This document shows, piece by piece, positions 35,808-45,150 of a stretch of 60,403 nucleotides of DNA. The notes beneath the pieces were generated by a model that saw only the letters and a list, made by a program, of their open reading frames with translations, searched no databases and was not told where the DNA came from. How positions within the stretch are numbered: position 1 is the first letter of the stretch; each line of letters opens with the position of its first letter. Position numbers and translations under genes: made by a program. The DNA is from an uncultured Bacteroides sp. (GTDB lineage: Bacteria; Bacteroidota; Bacteroidia; Bacteroidales; Bacteroidaceae): the NCBI GenBank assembly GCA_900544075.1, contig UQTJ01000019.1, positions 1 through 60,403 of the forward strand. Direction: 5' to 3'.

Positions 35808-38800
35808 ATGACAGACAGACCGGAACACATCGACATACAGTCTTTTGATTTTTTCCAAAGAATAGAAAAAATACATACTCAGCCCGCAGCGTCGCAAGAC
35901 AACCTGCGGGCTAAGTACATTTTGCTATATAAGGTTCTGCAACAGGCATCATACGAACTGACTACCGGAGTGACGGCCTCATTCGCCAATATGTTCTCCA
36001 GACTGGACTTCATCTGCAAGGAAAAGAAGATGACTCCATCGGACAGATATGCCATACAGACCATGAGGCGTAACTGCAACTCGGCCATGGGTGACAACTT
36101 CCAGCCGGACATGAATGAGTATCTCTACGACCTCAGGGCTATAGTGAGATTCATATCGTTAGGCTTTGAAGAGGACATACCGGCATCCATACTTCCGCAG
36201 ATTCCGCACTCCAACCGCCCGTACAGCGGGACACGCCTGTCGCATATCCCTTACGTCAGAGCTTCGGTGAACAGCTGGAACGAGAATCTGATTTTCGCAT
36301 CGACGGACAGCGACGAGGACCCGATGATAGTAATAAACTATACCAAAGGGGGATTCAACGGCGATATGCTGTATCTGAACGACCTGCTGGAGGAGAACAT
36401 GCAGATAAACCTGCTTGGAGTGAAGGTGGACGAGGAAAACCATTATATACCGGAGCTGATAATACTCCACCCGGATTTCCTTCTCGACATCAGTTCGCTG
36501 GCTTCATGCTTCAGGGAGTACGGACATCATCCGCTAAACTATTTCATGAGCCGCATAAAGCCTAAGGTAAGCAATCCTCACACGCTTATGGGTAACCTGG
36601 CCGGACAGTTTCTCGATGACTATATCAACGAGAAGAATACAAAGCCTGTGACATACGCCGGCAGTCTGAAGAAATTCTTCTCGGCTTCAGCACTTGATTT
36701 CTGCACATGTACCCCACCGGAGAATTTTCATGCCATGGCGCAGACGCAGATGATAAATATCCGTTCCTTTGTAAACGATATTCTTCCACACAGCATACCT
36801 TCATTCGACAGAAACAAGGTTATGCTGGAAGCATCGTTCATATGCGAAAAGCTTGGATTGCAGGGACGTGTAGACTTGCTACAGAAAAACTTCAAAGTAC
36901 TGATAGAACAAAAGTCCGGTAAAAAAGATGAGTACAACAAAAGGCATAAGGAAGACCATTTCATACAGATGATGCTGTATCAGGGCGTTCTGATGTATAA
37001 CTTCGGAAAAGCTACTGAGGATATGCAAACCTTCCTGCTCTATTCCAGATATACAGACGGGCTTATTATAGAACACTTCACGGACAAACTCTTCCGCGAG
37101 AGTATCAAGCTGAGAAACATGATAGTGTGCAATGAAATGGCTTTCAGCGAAGGAGCTATCTCGAAAGTAACGGAAGAAATAGACACTGACTTGCTGAACG
37201 AGCTGCAAGTGCACAACAAGCTCTGGACTGACTATCAGGAGCCGGAACTGTATAAAACTATTCAGACACTGAAACATTGTTCGCCACTGGAAAAGGCTTA
37301 TTTCCAGCGATTCTTTACTTTCATATGCAAGGAATCTGTACTCTCGCGCACTGGAGGCAATGACGACTCATCCAGAGGTTTCGCTTCGGTATGGAACACT
37401 CCATTGGCAGAGAAAATAGAAAACGGCAACATTCTTACCGGTCTGAAAATAAAAGACAAACGCAAGAGTTCGCCCAACAAGGGGTATGACCTGATAGAAC
37501 TCAGCATACCTGTGCAGGGAGAAGACTTTCTGCCTAATTTCAGGAAAGGAGATATAGTAATATTCTATCCGTACACTGATAATCCTGACGTGAGAAACGA
37601 AATTCTTATGAAAGGCAACATTACGGAAATCACTCATGACAGTGTTACAATAATACTGAGAAACGGACAGCAGAACAAGGATATAATAGGTGGCGATGAC
37701 GAAACTTTTGCCATCGAACATGACTCATCGGACGTTTCGGCATCGGCCGGGATAAGAGGACTATTCTCTTTCCTGTCGGCACGTACGGACAGAAAGGAGC
37801 TTCTCTTAGGAAGCAGGGAGCCGTCTTTCAATGACGAAATAAGGCTGAACGGCAGTTACGGACGCTTTGATGAAATCATCCTAAAGGAGAAACAGGCTGA
37901 GGACTATTTCCTGCTTGTCGGTCCTCCGGGTACAGGCAAGACTTCGTGCGCACTGAGGTTTATGGTGGAAGAAGCTCTTTCGGAGAAGAATACCTCTCTG
38001 CTGCTATTATCGTACACCAACAGGGCTGTAGACGAGATTTGCAGTATGCTTGTCGATTCGGGAATTGCATCCGAAACGCCTTTCATCCGCATAGGGCATG
38101 AAATGTCGTGCGACAAAAGATTCGAACCGTTCCTGCTGAAAAACCAGTTGGAGGACTGTCCGAAACTTGCTGACATCAAAAAGAAGATTTCGGACACAAG
38201 GATATTCGTAGGAACGACTACTTCCATAAACAACAGACTTAATCTGTTTGATATCAAGCACTTCGATATGGCCATAATAGACGAGGCCTCACAGATTCTT
38301 GAACCAGACCTGATAGGATTACTATCCGCAAGAAGTGGTAACAACAATGCCATAGACAAGTTTGTGCTTATAGGCGATTACAAACAGCTGCCGGCCATCG
38401 CACTCCAGAATGCGGAATGTGCCAAGGTAACAGACCCACTTCTGAATGTTATAGGACTGTACGACTGCAGGAACTCACTGTTCGAAAGACTGTACAGGCA
38501 GAGTGACGAAAGGGCTAAAAGCGTACTGAGGAAACAGGGACGAATGCACCCGGCCATAGCTGAATTTCCGAACACCACATTCTACAGCCGTGAGTGTCTG
38601 GAATGTGTGCCTCTCCCCCATCAGGAAGAGGATTTGCCGTATGCTGACATACCGGAAAATCCGGATATGATAGAAAAGCTTCTCACTTCAAGAAGAATGG
38701 TTTTCATCACTGCACCTACCCCGGAAAACATATCCGCATCATCGGACAAGGCAAACATTAACGAGGCAAGAATCATAGCGGCATTGCTGAAAAGAATCTA

Positions 38801-40085
38801 CGGTCTGACAGAGAACTGTTTCGATGCAGACAAGACGGTAGGAATCATTGTGCCTTACCGCAACCAGATAGCAATGATAAGGAAGGAGATTTCATCTCTC
38901 GGCATTCCGGAGCTGATGAATATCTCCATCGACACTGTAGAAAGATATCAGGGAAGCCAGAGGGATATCATTATATATTCATTTACCGTAAGGAACAGCA
39001 GCCAGCTTAACTTCCTGACATCAAATACATTCAGAGAGGAAGATGCCATCATCGACCGCAAACTGAATGTAGCCATCACACGCGCAAGAAAGCAGATGAT
39101 ACTGACAGGCAATCCGCAGGTACTCAGCGCAAGCATCACGTTCTACAAGCTGATGGAATACATCCGCATGAACAACGGATTTATAGAAACAGATACGGAA
39201 GATTTCTGTAAAGGTAACTTCAGAATTCCTTCATACAATATGAACTGGGAAACGGACGAGAAATCGTATTCCATAAAACCGGAATTTGAACAGGCTTTCA
39301 GGGATATAATAGAAAAGCAATATTCCGAAAGTACCTCTCTGTCAGGAATGGATATCGCCCGTGCCAAAGAAGTGATTTCGTACGGAAGAACAGATTTCAA
39401 CTCTCTGCACGGGCTGAAAGCCGACGACTATACCCTACTGTTCAACTTTCACGAGATGAGAAAGCAATACTCGGCTGCAATGGCTATGTACGAGGACTGC
39501 GGAAACTGGGTCAGGGATGCCATACGCAATGTATCGGGCAGAGTAGTATTCTGCGATATATCATACGAATCTGCTGCATCGGGACTGGCATTCATCGACC
39601 TGTGCAGACAGCTGAATCATACGGATATATATTACTTGGGAATATACCCTACGGAAGAAATGGGAAAGGCAAGCGAGAGGTTCCTGACATCCGAAAGCTA
39701 CAGACACGTGAAATGGAGCCTGTATCCACGCATCACGGCTGTAAGCGACGGATTCTGGAAATCGCATTCCATACTTCCGGAACTTGTGATTTTCAATATG
39801 TCGAACATTATGGGCAGTATATCTCCTCTCGAAGCAAGGCATCTCGCAATGCACATAAACCAACTGGTGCATGCACGCCCTACGAACCACTATATCACCA
39901 TTTACAGGGATGATGCGGGAAATATGGCAAACCGGAATGCATATGTGGCTTTCTGCAGCCACTTGGGAAAGGAGTTCATCAGCCTCAACGAGCAGATGCC
40001 TATGATATCAAGATATTATCTGGGAAAGAATGGTAATATCCCTGAATACAAGGAGTTTATTTACGAAATCAAATCAAACAGATAA
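35808..40085 (+). CDS. Giant Dna2/UPF1-like nuclease-helicase with an extra C-terminal domain
   Basis: A 1425-residue cytoplasmic protein, started at MTDRPEH (the in-frame codon 11 triplets upstream lies inside the preceding gene). Residues about 280-470 carry a PD-(D/E)XK nuclease of RecB/Cas4 type: GRVDLL (353-358) and IEQKSGK (366-372). An SF1 helicase follows: Walker A GPPGTGKT (about 705), Walker B MAIIDEAS (about 820), VLIGDYKQLPAI, VERYQGSQRDIIIYS and AITRARKQ (about 1089). Residues about 1140-1425 form another domain with Rossmann-like VVFCDISYESAASGLAF. The nuclease-helicase layout is that of Dna2, with possible roles in flap or end processing or in defence. Confidence 0.82.
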   Translation: MTDRPEHIDIQSFDFFQRIEKIHTQPAASQDNLRAKYILLYKVLQQASYELTTGVTASFANMFSRLDFICKEKKMTPSDRYAIQTMRRNCNSAMGDNFQPDMNEYLYDLRAIVRFISLGFEEDIPASILPQIPHSNRPYSGTRLSHIPYVRASVNSWNENLIFASTDSDEDPMIVINYTKGGFNGDMLYLNDLLEENMQINLLGVKVDEENHYIPELIILHPDFLLDISSLASCFREYGHHPLNYFMSRIKPKVSNPHTLMGNLAGQFLDDYINEKNTKPVTYAGSLKKFFSASALDFCTCTPPENFHAMAQTQMINIRSFVNDILPHSIPSFDRNKVMLEASFICEKLGLQGRVDLLQKNFKVLIEQKSGKKDEYNKRHKEDHFIQMMLYQGVLMYNFGKATEDMQTFLLYSRYTDGLIIEHFTDKLFRESIKLRNMIVCNEMAFSEGAISKVTEEIDTDLLNELQVHNKLWTDYQEPELYKTIQTLKHCSPLEKAYFQRFFTFICKESVLSRTGGNDDSSRGFASVWNTPLAEKIENGNILTGLKIKDKRKSSPNKGYDLIELSIPVQGEDFLPNFRKGDIVIFYPYTDNPDVRNEILMKGNITEITHDSVTIILRNGQQNKDIIGGDDETFAIEHDSSDVSASAGIRGLFSFLSARTDRKELLLGSREPSFNDEIRLNGSYGRFDEIILKEKQAEDYFLLVGPPGTGKTSCALRFMVEEALSEKNTSLLLLSYTNRAVDEICSMLVDSGIASETPFIRIGHEMSCDKRFEPFLLKNQLEDCPKLADIKKKISDTRIFVGTTTSINNRLNLFDIKHFDMAIIDEASQILEPDLIGLLSARSGNNNAIDKFVLIGDYKQLPAIALQNAECAKVTDPLLNVIGLYDCRNSLFERLYRQSDERAKSVLRKQGRMHPAIAEFPNTTFYSRECLECVPLPHQEEDLPYADIPENPDMIEKLLTSRRMVFITAPTPENISASSDKANINEARIIAALLKRIYGLTENCFDADKTVGIIVPYRNQIAMIRKEISSLGIPELMNISIDTVERYQGSQRDIIIYSFTVRNSSQLNFLTSNTFREEDAIIDRKLNVAITRARKQMILTGNPQVLSASITFYKLMEYIRMNNGFIETDTEDFCKGNFRIPSYNMNWETDEKSYSIKPEFEQAFRDIIEKQYSESTSLSGMDIARAKEVISYGRTDFNSLHGLKADDYTLLFNFHEMRKQYSAAMAMYEDCGNWVRDAIRNVSGRVVFCDISYESAASGLAFIDLCRQLNHTDIYYLGIYPTEEMGKASERFLTSESYRHVKWSLYPRITAVSDGFWKSHSILPELVIFNMSNIMGSISPLEARHLAMHINQLVHARPTNHYITIYRDDAGNMANRNAYVAFCSHLGKEFISLNEQMPMISRYYLGKNGNIPEYKEFIYEIKSNR

Positions 40086-40094
40086 AGAACAGCA

Positions 40095-40835
40095 ATGACA
40101 AACAATACGAAACGCGCAGTGATAATGGGAGCCACTTCCGGATTAGGATATGAGGTGGCACGACTTCTGCTTTCAGACGGTTGGAAGCTTGGACTGGCAG
40201 GCCGCAGGGAAGAGAATTTAAGAAAGCTACAATCGGAATTTCCCGAACAGGTATGCATAAAAGCTATAGACGTAAAGGACAGCAATTCTGACAAAGCGCT
40301 CCTCGCTCTGATTGACGAACTCGGCGGTATGGATATGTATTTCCACAGTTCGGGCATAGGATATCAGAATGCCAGACTTGACGCTGATATAGAACTGAAT
40401 ACACTTGAAACAAACGGAACCGGATTTACCAGATTAGTAGGTACTGCCTTCAGATATTTCAAGGAGAAAGGCAAAGGACATATTGCAGTGATTAGCTCTA
40501 TAGCCGGAACTAAAGGATTGGGAATAGCACCAGCCTATTCTGCAACAAAGAGATTCCAAAACACATATATAGATGCACTCGAGCAACTTGCCGGAATGCA
40601 GAAACTGAATATCCGTTTCACAGACATACGTCCCGGATTCGTTGCTACAAGTCTGCTTAACGACGGCAAGAACTATCCTATGCTGATGAAAACTCCTTAC
40701 GCCGCGAAGTTGATAGTAAAAGCATTAAGGAGAAATAAACGGGTAGCCGTAATAGACTGGAAGTACAGCATCTTAGTATTCTTCTGGAAACTAATACCAA
40801 GATGTATCTGGAAAAGGATGAAAGTGAAAAACTAA
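40095..40835 (+). CDS. Short-chain dehydrogenase/reductase
   Basis: A 246-residue NAD(P)-dependent SDR. The cofactor loop GATSGLG is at 12-18, AGRREENL follows the second strand (an arginine favouring NADP), the HSSGIGY stretch replaces NNAG, catalytic serine lies in VISSIAG, and YSATK gives the Y-x-x-x-K pair. The C-terminal 30 residues are hydrophobic and basic (VFFWKLIPRCIWKRMKVKN), suggesting membrane association. It lies 9 bp after the helicase gene and ends 1 bp from the convergent MATE gene. The substrate is not predictable. Confidence 0.85.
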   Translation: MTNNTKRAVIMGATSGLGYEVARLLLSDGWKLGLAGRREENLRKLQSEFPEQVCIKAIDVKDSNSDKALLALIDELGGMDMYFHSSGIGYQNARLDADIELNTLETNGTGFTRLVGTAFRYFKEKGKGHIAVISSIAGTKGLGIAPAYSATKRFQNTYIDALEQLAGMQKLNIRFTDIRPGFVATSLLNDGKNYPMLMKTPYAAKLIVKALRRNKRVAVIDWKYSILVFFWKLIPRCIWKRMKVKN

Positions 40836-40836
40836 A

Positions 40837-42204
40837 TCATGCGGTATGCAGAGCTTTCTCTTTCTCCACGATATGGCATAATCTGCGATAGACATATCTG
40901 AATGCCGGAAGAAGGAAGGCAACAGCAAACATCCATGCCACAGGGTCGGCAAAGCATACTGCCCAGTATCCCCACATAGGAACTGCCACAACACTCACCA
41001 ATACACGGGCTATCATCTCTGCCACACCGGAAAGCATTGAAAGCTGGGTATAGCCTGCTCCCTGAATGGTATATCTGAATATGCATACCATACCCAAAAA
41101 GATGAAGAATGAAGCCGATATATGCAGAAACAGTGCTGTATCGGCCAATACTTCTGTTTCCGAAGCATCAACAAACAGCATCGCTATCTCCTCGGAGAAA
41201 TTCCACAAAACCAAGTTTACCATTACCACATAAGCCACAGTAAGCATCATGGCAGCCTTCACGCCCTGCCATATTCTCTCCGGTTTTCCTGCTCCGTAGT
41301 TCTGTCCGCTGTATGTTGCCATCGCCATACCAAGGCTTTCAAGCATACAGAGGAAGAACATCTTTATCCTCATGGCTGCCGTAAATGCTGCCACACATGC
41401 AGTACCCAAGGCATTGTTTGAACTCTGAAGCATTATACTGCCGATGGCTGTTATGGAGAACTGAAGTCCCATAGGTGCACCTATGTAGAGCAACTGTTTT
41501 GCCAGTTCCGGTCGGAAACGTCTGTCGGCCGGAGCAGTCTTAAGAATATCGAACTTGCGGTACATATACTTATAGCACATCAGTGCCGATACTCCCTGCG
41601 AAACTACCGTGGCTATGGCTGCACCTGCAACACCCCATCCCAACACAAGGATACAGACCAAATCGAGAACAATGTTCAATACTGTAGATATAAGAAGAAA
41701 CCAGAACGGCGTCTTACTGTCGCCCAATGCACGTATGATGCTCGAAAGAAGATTGTAATAGAAAGTACACGGAATTCCGATAAAAGTAACCAAAAGATAG
41801 AGATACGCATCCTCCATGATATTATCAGGTGTCTGCATCCATTTCAAGATATAGGCACAAAGCAGACTAGTCACAATAGCTATGGCAACAGACATCACTC
41901 CTGCAAGTTTCAGACTGACTGACACAAACCTGCGCATAGTGACATAATCGCGCGCACCGAACTTCTGAGCCACAGGAATACCGAAACCGCCGCAACAACC
42001 GTTGCAGAAACCAAGGATAAGAAACACGACAGACGTACTGGCACCGACAGATGCCAATGCATTTATACCAAGAAACTTACCCACGATGGCAGCATCGACA
42101 AACGAATATGTCTGCTGAAGCAGATTTCCCAATAAAAGAGGAACTGTGAAATTCAATATTAGAGGCAGAGGAGCCCCTGATGTCATCTCTTTAGACTTTG
42201 CCAT
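40837..42204 (-). CDS. MATE family multidrug efflux transporter
   Basis: A 455-residue inner-membrane protein with 12 predicted helices. The N-terminal ILNFTVPLLLGNLLQQTYSFVDAAIVGKFLG and the FGIPVAQKFGARD loop are typical of the NorM/DinF-like MATE family, which exports cationic drugs or metabolites using a Na+ or H+ gradient. The start at MAKSKEM was chosen over an ATG 16 codons upstream, because a -7 box lies 26 bp before it. The gene converges on the SDR with 1 bp between the stops, so no separate terminator fits between them. Confidence 0.88.
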   Translation of the reverse strand: MAKSKEMTSGAPLPLILNFTVPLLLGNLLQQTYSFVDAAIVGKFLGINALASVGASTSVVFLILGFCNGCCGGFGIPVAQKFGARDYVTMRRFVSVSLKLAGVMSVAIAIVTSLLCAYILKWMQTPDNIMEDAYLYLLVTFIGIPCTFYYNLLSSIIRALGDSKTPFWFLLISTVLNIVLDLVCILVLGWGVAGAAIATVVSQGVSALMCYKYMYRKFDILKTAPADRRFRPELAKQLLYIGAPMGLQFSITAIGSIMLQSSNNALGTACVAAFTAAMRIKMFFLCMLESLGMAMATYSGQNYGAGKPERIWQGVKAAMMLTVAYVVMVNLVLWNFSEEIAMLFVDASETEVLADTALFLHISASFFIFLGMVCIFRYTIQGAGYTQLSMLSGVAEMIARVLVSVVAVPMWGYWAVCFADPVAWMFAVAFLLPAFRYVYRRLCHIVEKEKALHTA

Positions 42205-42229
42205 ATATCCTGTACTTTTTACCGGGATG

Positions 42230-42237
42230 CAAAGGTA
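42230..42237 (-). promoter_or_regulatory. -7 box (TACCTTTG) of the MATE gene
   Basis: The complement reads TACCTTTG, an exact TAnnTTTG, 26 bp before the chosen start. There is no clear TTTG at -33. Confidence 0.45.
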
Positions 42238-42279
42238 ATGTATTTTCCACACTCATAGACTTATGATTATTGGGATTTT

Positions 42280-42336
42280 AACAAAAAATAAACTGCACCG
42301 GACGATATTGTTCTCACAATCATCATCCGATGCAGT
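42280..42336 (-). terminator. Terminator of the phosphoglucomutase gene
   Basis: Arms ACTGCACCGGACGAT (42292-42306) and ATCATCCGATGCAGT (42322-42336) pair over 15 bp with two weak positions. On the minus strand TTATTTTTTGTT follows. Confidence 0.65.
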
Positions 42337-42395
42337 ATGAATATTATTTGAAAAACGTTTGCAAAAGCATTTCAAAGCCTTTGCAAGACATTTTA

Positions 42396-44141
42396 TCAGA
42401 TACCAAGAGATTTCTTGACAGCTTCAATCTTTTCTTCAGCGTCAGCACATGCTCCGGCATAGCACTTAGGACAAGCCATTTCGCCCTTGATTTCCATATA
42501 GAACTTAATCTTAGGTTCTGTTCCTGAAGGACGTACAGAAATCTTAGTACCGTCTTCTGTGAAGAACTGAAGTACGTTAGATGGTTCCGGCATATCGATG
42601 TCAGTTACATTACCGTTGCCGTCAGTAGCCTTAAGAGTCTTGTAGTCCTTAACGAGAGCAACCTTAGAACCACCAAGTTCCTTAGGAGGACATGCACGGA
42701 AGTTGTCCATCATGGCCTTGATTTCATCGGCACCGCTCTTACCAGGTTTAGTTACGTTTACAGTCACTTCCTTAGAGAAACCGTATTCAACGTAGATTTC
42801 CATCAATACGTCATACAATGTCTTACCCTGGTCTTTAGCCCATGCACAGATTTCAGCAAGAAGAGCACAAGCAGAAACAGCATCTTTATCGCGAACGAAG
42901 TCCTCAGCAAGGAATCCGTAGCTTTCTTCACCACCACCGATGTACTGCTTGATACCTTCGTTCAGACGGATTTGACGTGCAATCCATTTGAAACCAGTGT
43001 AGCAGTCGTACATTTCGATATTGTTCTTGTCAGCCACAGCCTTGATAAGTTCAGTAGTAACGATAGTCTTAACAACGAATTCATTACCCTTCATCTTACC
43101 CATAGCAATACGGTTCTTGATGATGTAGTACAAGAAAATCAAGCAAGTCTGGTTACCGTTGATAAGTACCCATTCGCCTTCGCTGTTCTTGCAAGCCATA
43201 CCCACACGGTCGGCATCAGGGTCGGAAGCCATAACGATATCAGCATCGATACTCTTTGCAAGGTTGATAGCAAGTGTAAGAGCCTCAGCATTTTCAGGGT
43301 TTGGAGAGATTACAGTTGGGAAATCACCACTCTTTACCATCTGTTCAGGAACGCAGTGAACATTTTCAAATCCCCACATCTTAAGAGCCTGAGGGATAAG
43401 CATCATACCTGTTCCGTGGATAGGAGTATATACAATCTTAAGATCTTTCTGACGTTTGATAACTTCAGGGTCGATAGAGATAGAGTGAACTTTCTCCAGA
43501 TAAACATCGTCCACATCCTTACCGATAATCTGGATAAGGTCCTTATTGCCTTCGAACTTGATATCAGCAGCAGAAGAAATCTTGTTTACTTCGTCGATGA
43601 TACCCTTGTCGTGTGGAGCAAGTACCTGTGCACCATCATCCCAGTATGCCTTGTAGCCGTTGTATTCCTTCGGATTGTGTGAAGCAGTAAGGATAATACC
43701 GCTCTGGCAACCAAGGTGACGGATAGCGAATGACATTTCAGGAGTAGGACGCATATCGTCGAAAAGATATACCTTAATACCATTTGCAGAGAAGATGTTT
43801 GCAGAGATTTCAGCAAACAGACGGCTGTTGTTACGGCAGTCGTGACCAACAACTACAGAAATATCTTTCTTGCCGGCAAAGCATTTATTCAGATAATTTG
43901 ACAAGCCCTGAGTAGCAGCACCTACAGTATAGATGTTCATACGGTTTGAACCTACACCCATAATACCGCGCAAACCACCTGTACCGAATTCAAGGTCCTT
44001 ATAGAACGCTTCAATCAAGTCAGTCTTGTCTTCGTTTTCTATCATACGTTTTACTTCTGCCTGAGTTTCAACATCATAAGCAGGAGTCAACCATTTCTGA
44101 GCTTTCTCAGTACAAAGCTTAATTAATTCTTCGTTTCCCAT
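42396..44141 (-). CDS. Phosphoglucomutase/phosphomannomutase
   Basis: A 581-residue cytoplasmic alpha-D-phosphohexomutase that interconverts hexose 1- and 6-phosphates, linking central metabolism to nucleotide-sugar and polysaccharide synthesis. The phosphoserine loop TASHNP has S154, the metal loop is DPDADR (about 307-312), GGEESYGF is the sugar-binding loop, and RPSGTEPKIKFY near residue 540 is the phosphate-binding loop of domain 4. The length matches the long PgcA/Pgm2-like bacterial type. Codon usage is notably regular, as for a well-expressed housekeeping gene. It is monocistronic, with its own -7 box and terminator. Confidence 0.93.
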   Translation of the reverse strand: MGNEELIKLCTEKAQKWLTPAYDVETQAEVKRMIENEDKTDLIEAFYKDLEFGTGGLRGIMGVGSNRMNIYTVGAATQGLSNYLNKCFAGKKDISVVVGHDCRNNSRLFAEISANIFSANGIKVYLFDDMRPTPEMSFAIRHLGCQSGIILTASHNPKEYNGYKAYWDDGAQVLAPHDKGIIDEVNKISSAADIKFEGNKDLIQIIGKDVDDVYLEKVHSISIDPEVIKRQKDLKIVYTPIHGTGMMLIPQALKMWGFENVHCVPEQMVKSGDFPTVISPNPENAEALTLAINLAKSIDADIVMASDPDADRVGMACKNSEGEWVLINGNQTCLIFLYYIIKNRIAMGKMKGNEFVVKTIVTTELIKAVADKNNIEMYDCYTGFKWIARQIRLNEGIKQYIGGGEESYGFLAEDFVRDKDAVSACALLAEICAWAKDQGKTLYDVLMEIYVEYGFSKEVTVNVTKPGKSGADEIKAMMDNFRACPPKELGGSKVALVKDYKTLKATDGNGNVTDIDMPEPSNVLQFFTEDGTKISVRPSGTEPKIKFYMEIKGEMACPKCYAGACADAEEKIEAVKKSLGI

Positions 44142-44181
44142 GATTATTTGTTATTTAAATGATTATGTGATTAATTACCCA

Positions 44182-44189
44182 CAAAAATA
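44182..44189 (-). promoter_or_regulatory. -7 box (TATTTTTG) of the phosphoglucomutase gene
   Basis: The complement reads TATTTTTG, an exact TAnnTTTG, 41 bp before the start codon. A TTTG occurs further upstream, but at only 11 bp spacing. Confidence 0.4.
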
Positions 44190-44312
44190 TAAAATGGTAT
44201 CAAATTATCCTAATATTTTTTATTGAAGTTTAGCAGGTGTAAAACTTGTAATATAAAAGTATCAGTCCATTTAAGGTGACTCTCAGTAGATAAAGTTCAT
44301 AAAGATAGGTCT

Positions 44313-44663
44313 TTATATTACACAATCATGTTCCAATTCATTAATAATAGCCTTATTAATAAAATCGTTAATAGTCATACCTGTGCTTGCTGCAAATGCA
44401 GCTACACGAGAATGCAACTCCGATGTCATGCGTAAATTGAGCTTACCGCTATATGGTTTCTTAGGTTCAACTCCACGTTCTCTACAACTTTCAAGGTAGC
44501 TATCGACCGATTCTTCAAAATCTGCCTTTAATTCGTCAACGGTATTACCTTCGTAAAGGATACACGTACCTTTATCCAATCCCTGAACTTTTCCAAATAA
44601 ACAATTATCTTCTTCGCTATACTCGACACTGCCTGTATAGCCTTTGTACCTCATCATTCCCAT
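44313..44663 (-). CDS. hicB: HicB-type antitoxin with C-terminal DNA-binding domain
   Basis: A 116-residue antitoxin. The N-terminal HicB fold (MRYKGYTGSVEYSEEDNCLFGKVQGL, then TVDELKADFEESVDSYL) is followed by a ribbon-helix-helix-like domain (GKLNLRMTSELHSRVAAFAASTGMTINDFINKAIINEL) that would bind the operon operator. It neutralises the HicA toxin encoded immediately upstream. The start 4 bp after the hicA stop (MGMMRYKG) was preferred; an alternative ATG 10 codons earlier would overlap hicA by 26 bp. HicAB modules act as stress or phage-response and plasmid/element stabilisation systems. Confidence 0.88.
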   Translation of the reverse strand: MGMMRYKGYTGSVEYSEEDNCLFGKVQGLDKGTCILYEGNTVDELKADFEESVDSYLESCRERGVEPKKPYSGKLNLRMTSELHSRVAAFAASTGMTINDFINKAIINELEHDCVI

Positions 44664-44667
44664 AATA

Positions 44668-44946
44668 CTATTTTTTTTGTTCGTATTGTTCAATTAATCT
44701 GTTATCCCTGATATACATTAAAAGTTGTCTCATTACATACGACTTGATTATGTTTGAAGGGTGAGGCTTATGCATGATAAATGATTTTTCTTTGTTTTCA
44801 CTTACAAACTCCACCCTTGACCCTGAAGTAGAGCCTTTATTGCTTTCTGTATATCCAAATATAGAAAATAACCTAACCACTTCATCATATGTGAAATCTT
44901 TAGGCTGTCTTTTGAATCGTTCTATCAGTTTCTCTTTTGAACCCAT
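44668..44946 (-). CDS. hicA: HicA-type toxin, mRNA interferase
   Basis: A 92-residue protein of the dsRBD-like HicA fold. It has KEKLIERFKRQPKDFTYDEVVRLFSIFGY, the GSTSGSRVEF strand, and the catalytic histidine expected in HKPHPSN (H62). It is predicted to cleave mRNA when HicB is lost. It is longer than the usual 60-80 residues through a C-terminal extension (LMYIRDNRLIEQYEQKK). It is first in the hicA-hicB operon, the usual order. Direct repeats TACTAAAA lie about 25 bp upstream, a plausible HicB operator. Confidence 0.88.
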   Translation of the reverse strand: MGSKEKLIERFKRQPKDFTYDEVVRLFSIFGYTESNKGSTSGSRVEFVSENKEKSFIMHKPHPSNIIKSYVMRQLLMYIRDNRLIEQYEQKK

Positions 44947-44968
44947 AGTTCTTAGTTTTATGCGAAGA

Positions 44969-44988
44969 TACTAAAAATGGTACTAAAA
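44969..44988. promoter_or_regulatory. Direct repeats upstream of hicA, candidate operator
   Basis: TACTAAAA occurs at 44969-44976 and 44981-44988, 12 bp apart, just upstream of the toxin gene and next to a degenerate -7 box (TATCTTCG on the minus strand, from 44963). The ribbon-helix-helix end of HicB commonly binds such paired sites to repress its own operon. Confidence 0.4.
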
Positions 44989-45102
44989 TACAATTTTTTT
45001 TTAGAAAATAGTGTTTTTACATACAAACCCGGTGAAGTGAAATAAAATCAATAAACGCTCAGTGAACATAAAATGAACGGCTAATGGAGTTACGAAACAG
45101 CC

Positions 45103-45128
45103 ATTTCCGAAACAGCTGTTTCGGAAAT
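45103..45128. repeat. Perfect 26-bp palindrome
   Basis: The half-site ATTTCCGAAACAG is followed directly by its exact reverse complement CTGTTTCGGAAAT, with no spacer. A further CGAAACAG half-site lies at 45093. It stands in the 298-bp spacer between oxyR and hicA, about 25 bp from a repeat array. It could be an operator or a cruciform-forming site; as RNA it has no loop bases and no T run, so it is a poor terminator. Confidence 0.7.
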
Positions 45129-45150
45129 AAAAATCTCTCGACACAGAAAC

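Noticed and set aside
44248..44321. Inverted repeat GTAATATAAA/TTTATATTAC around the hicB stop
   Set aside because: The arms are pure AT-rich 10-mers more than 50 bp apart, within the range expected by chance in this composition.
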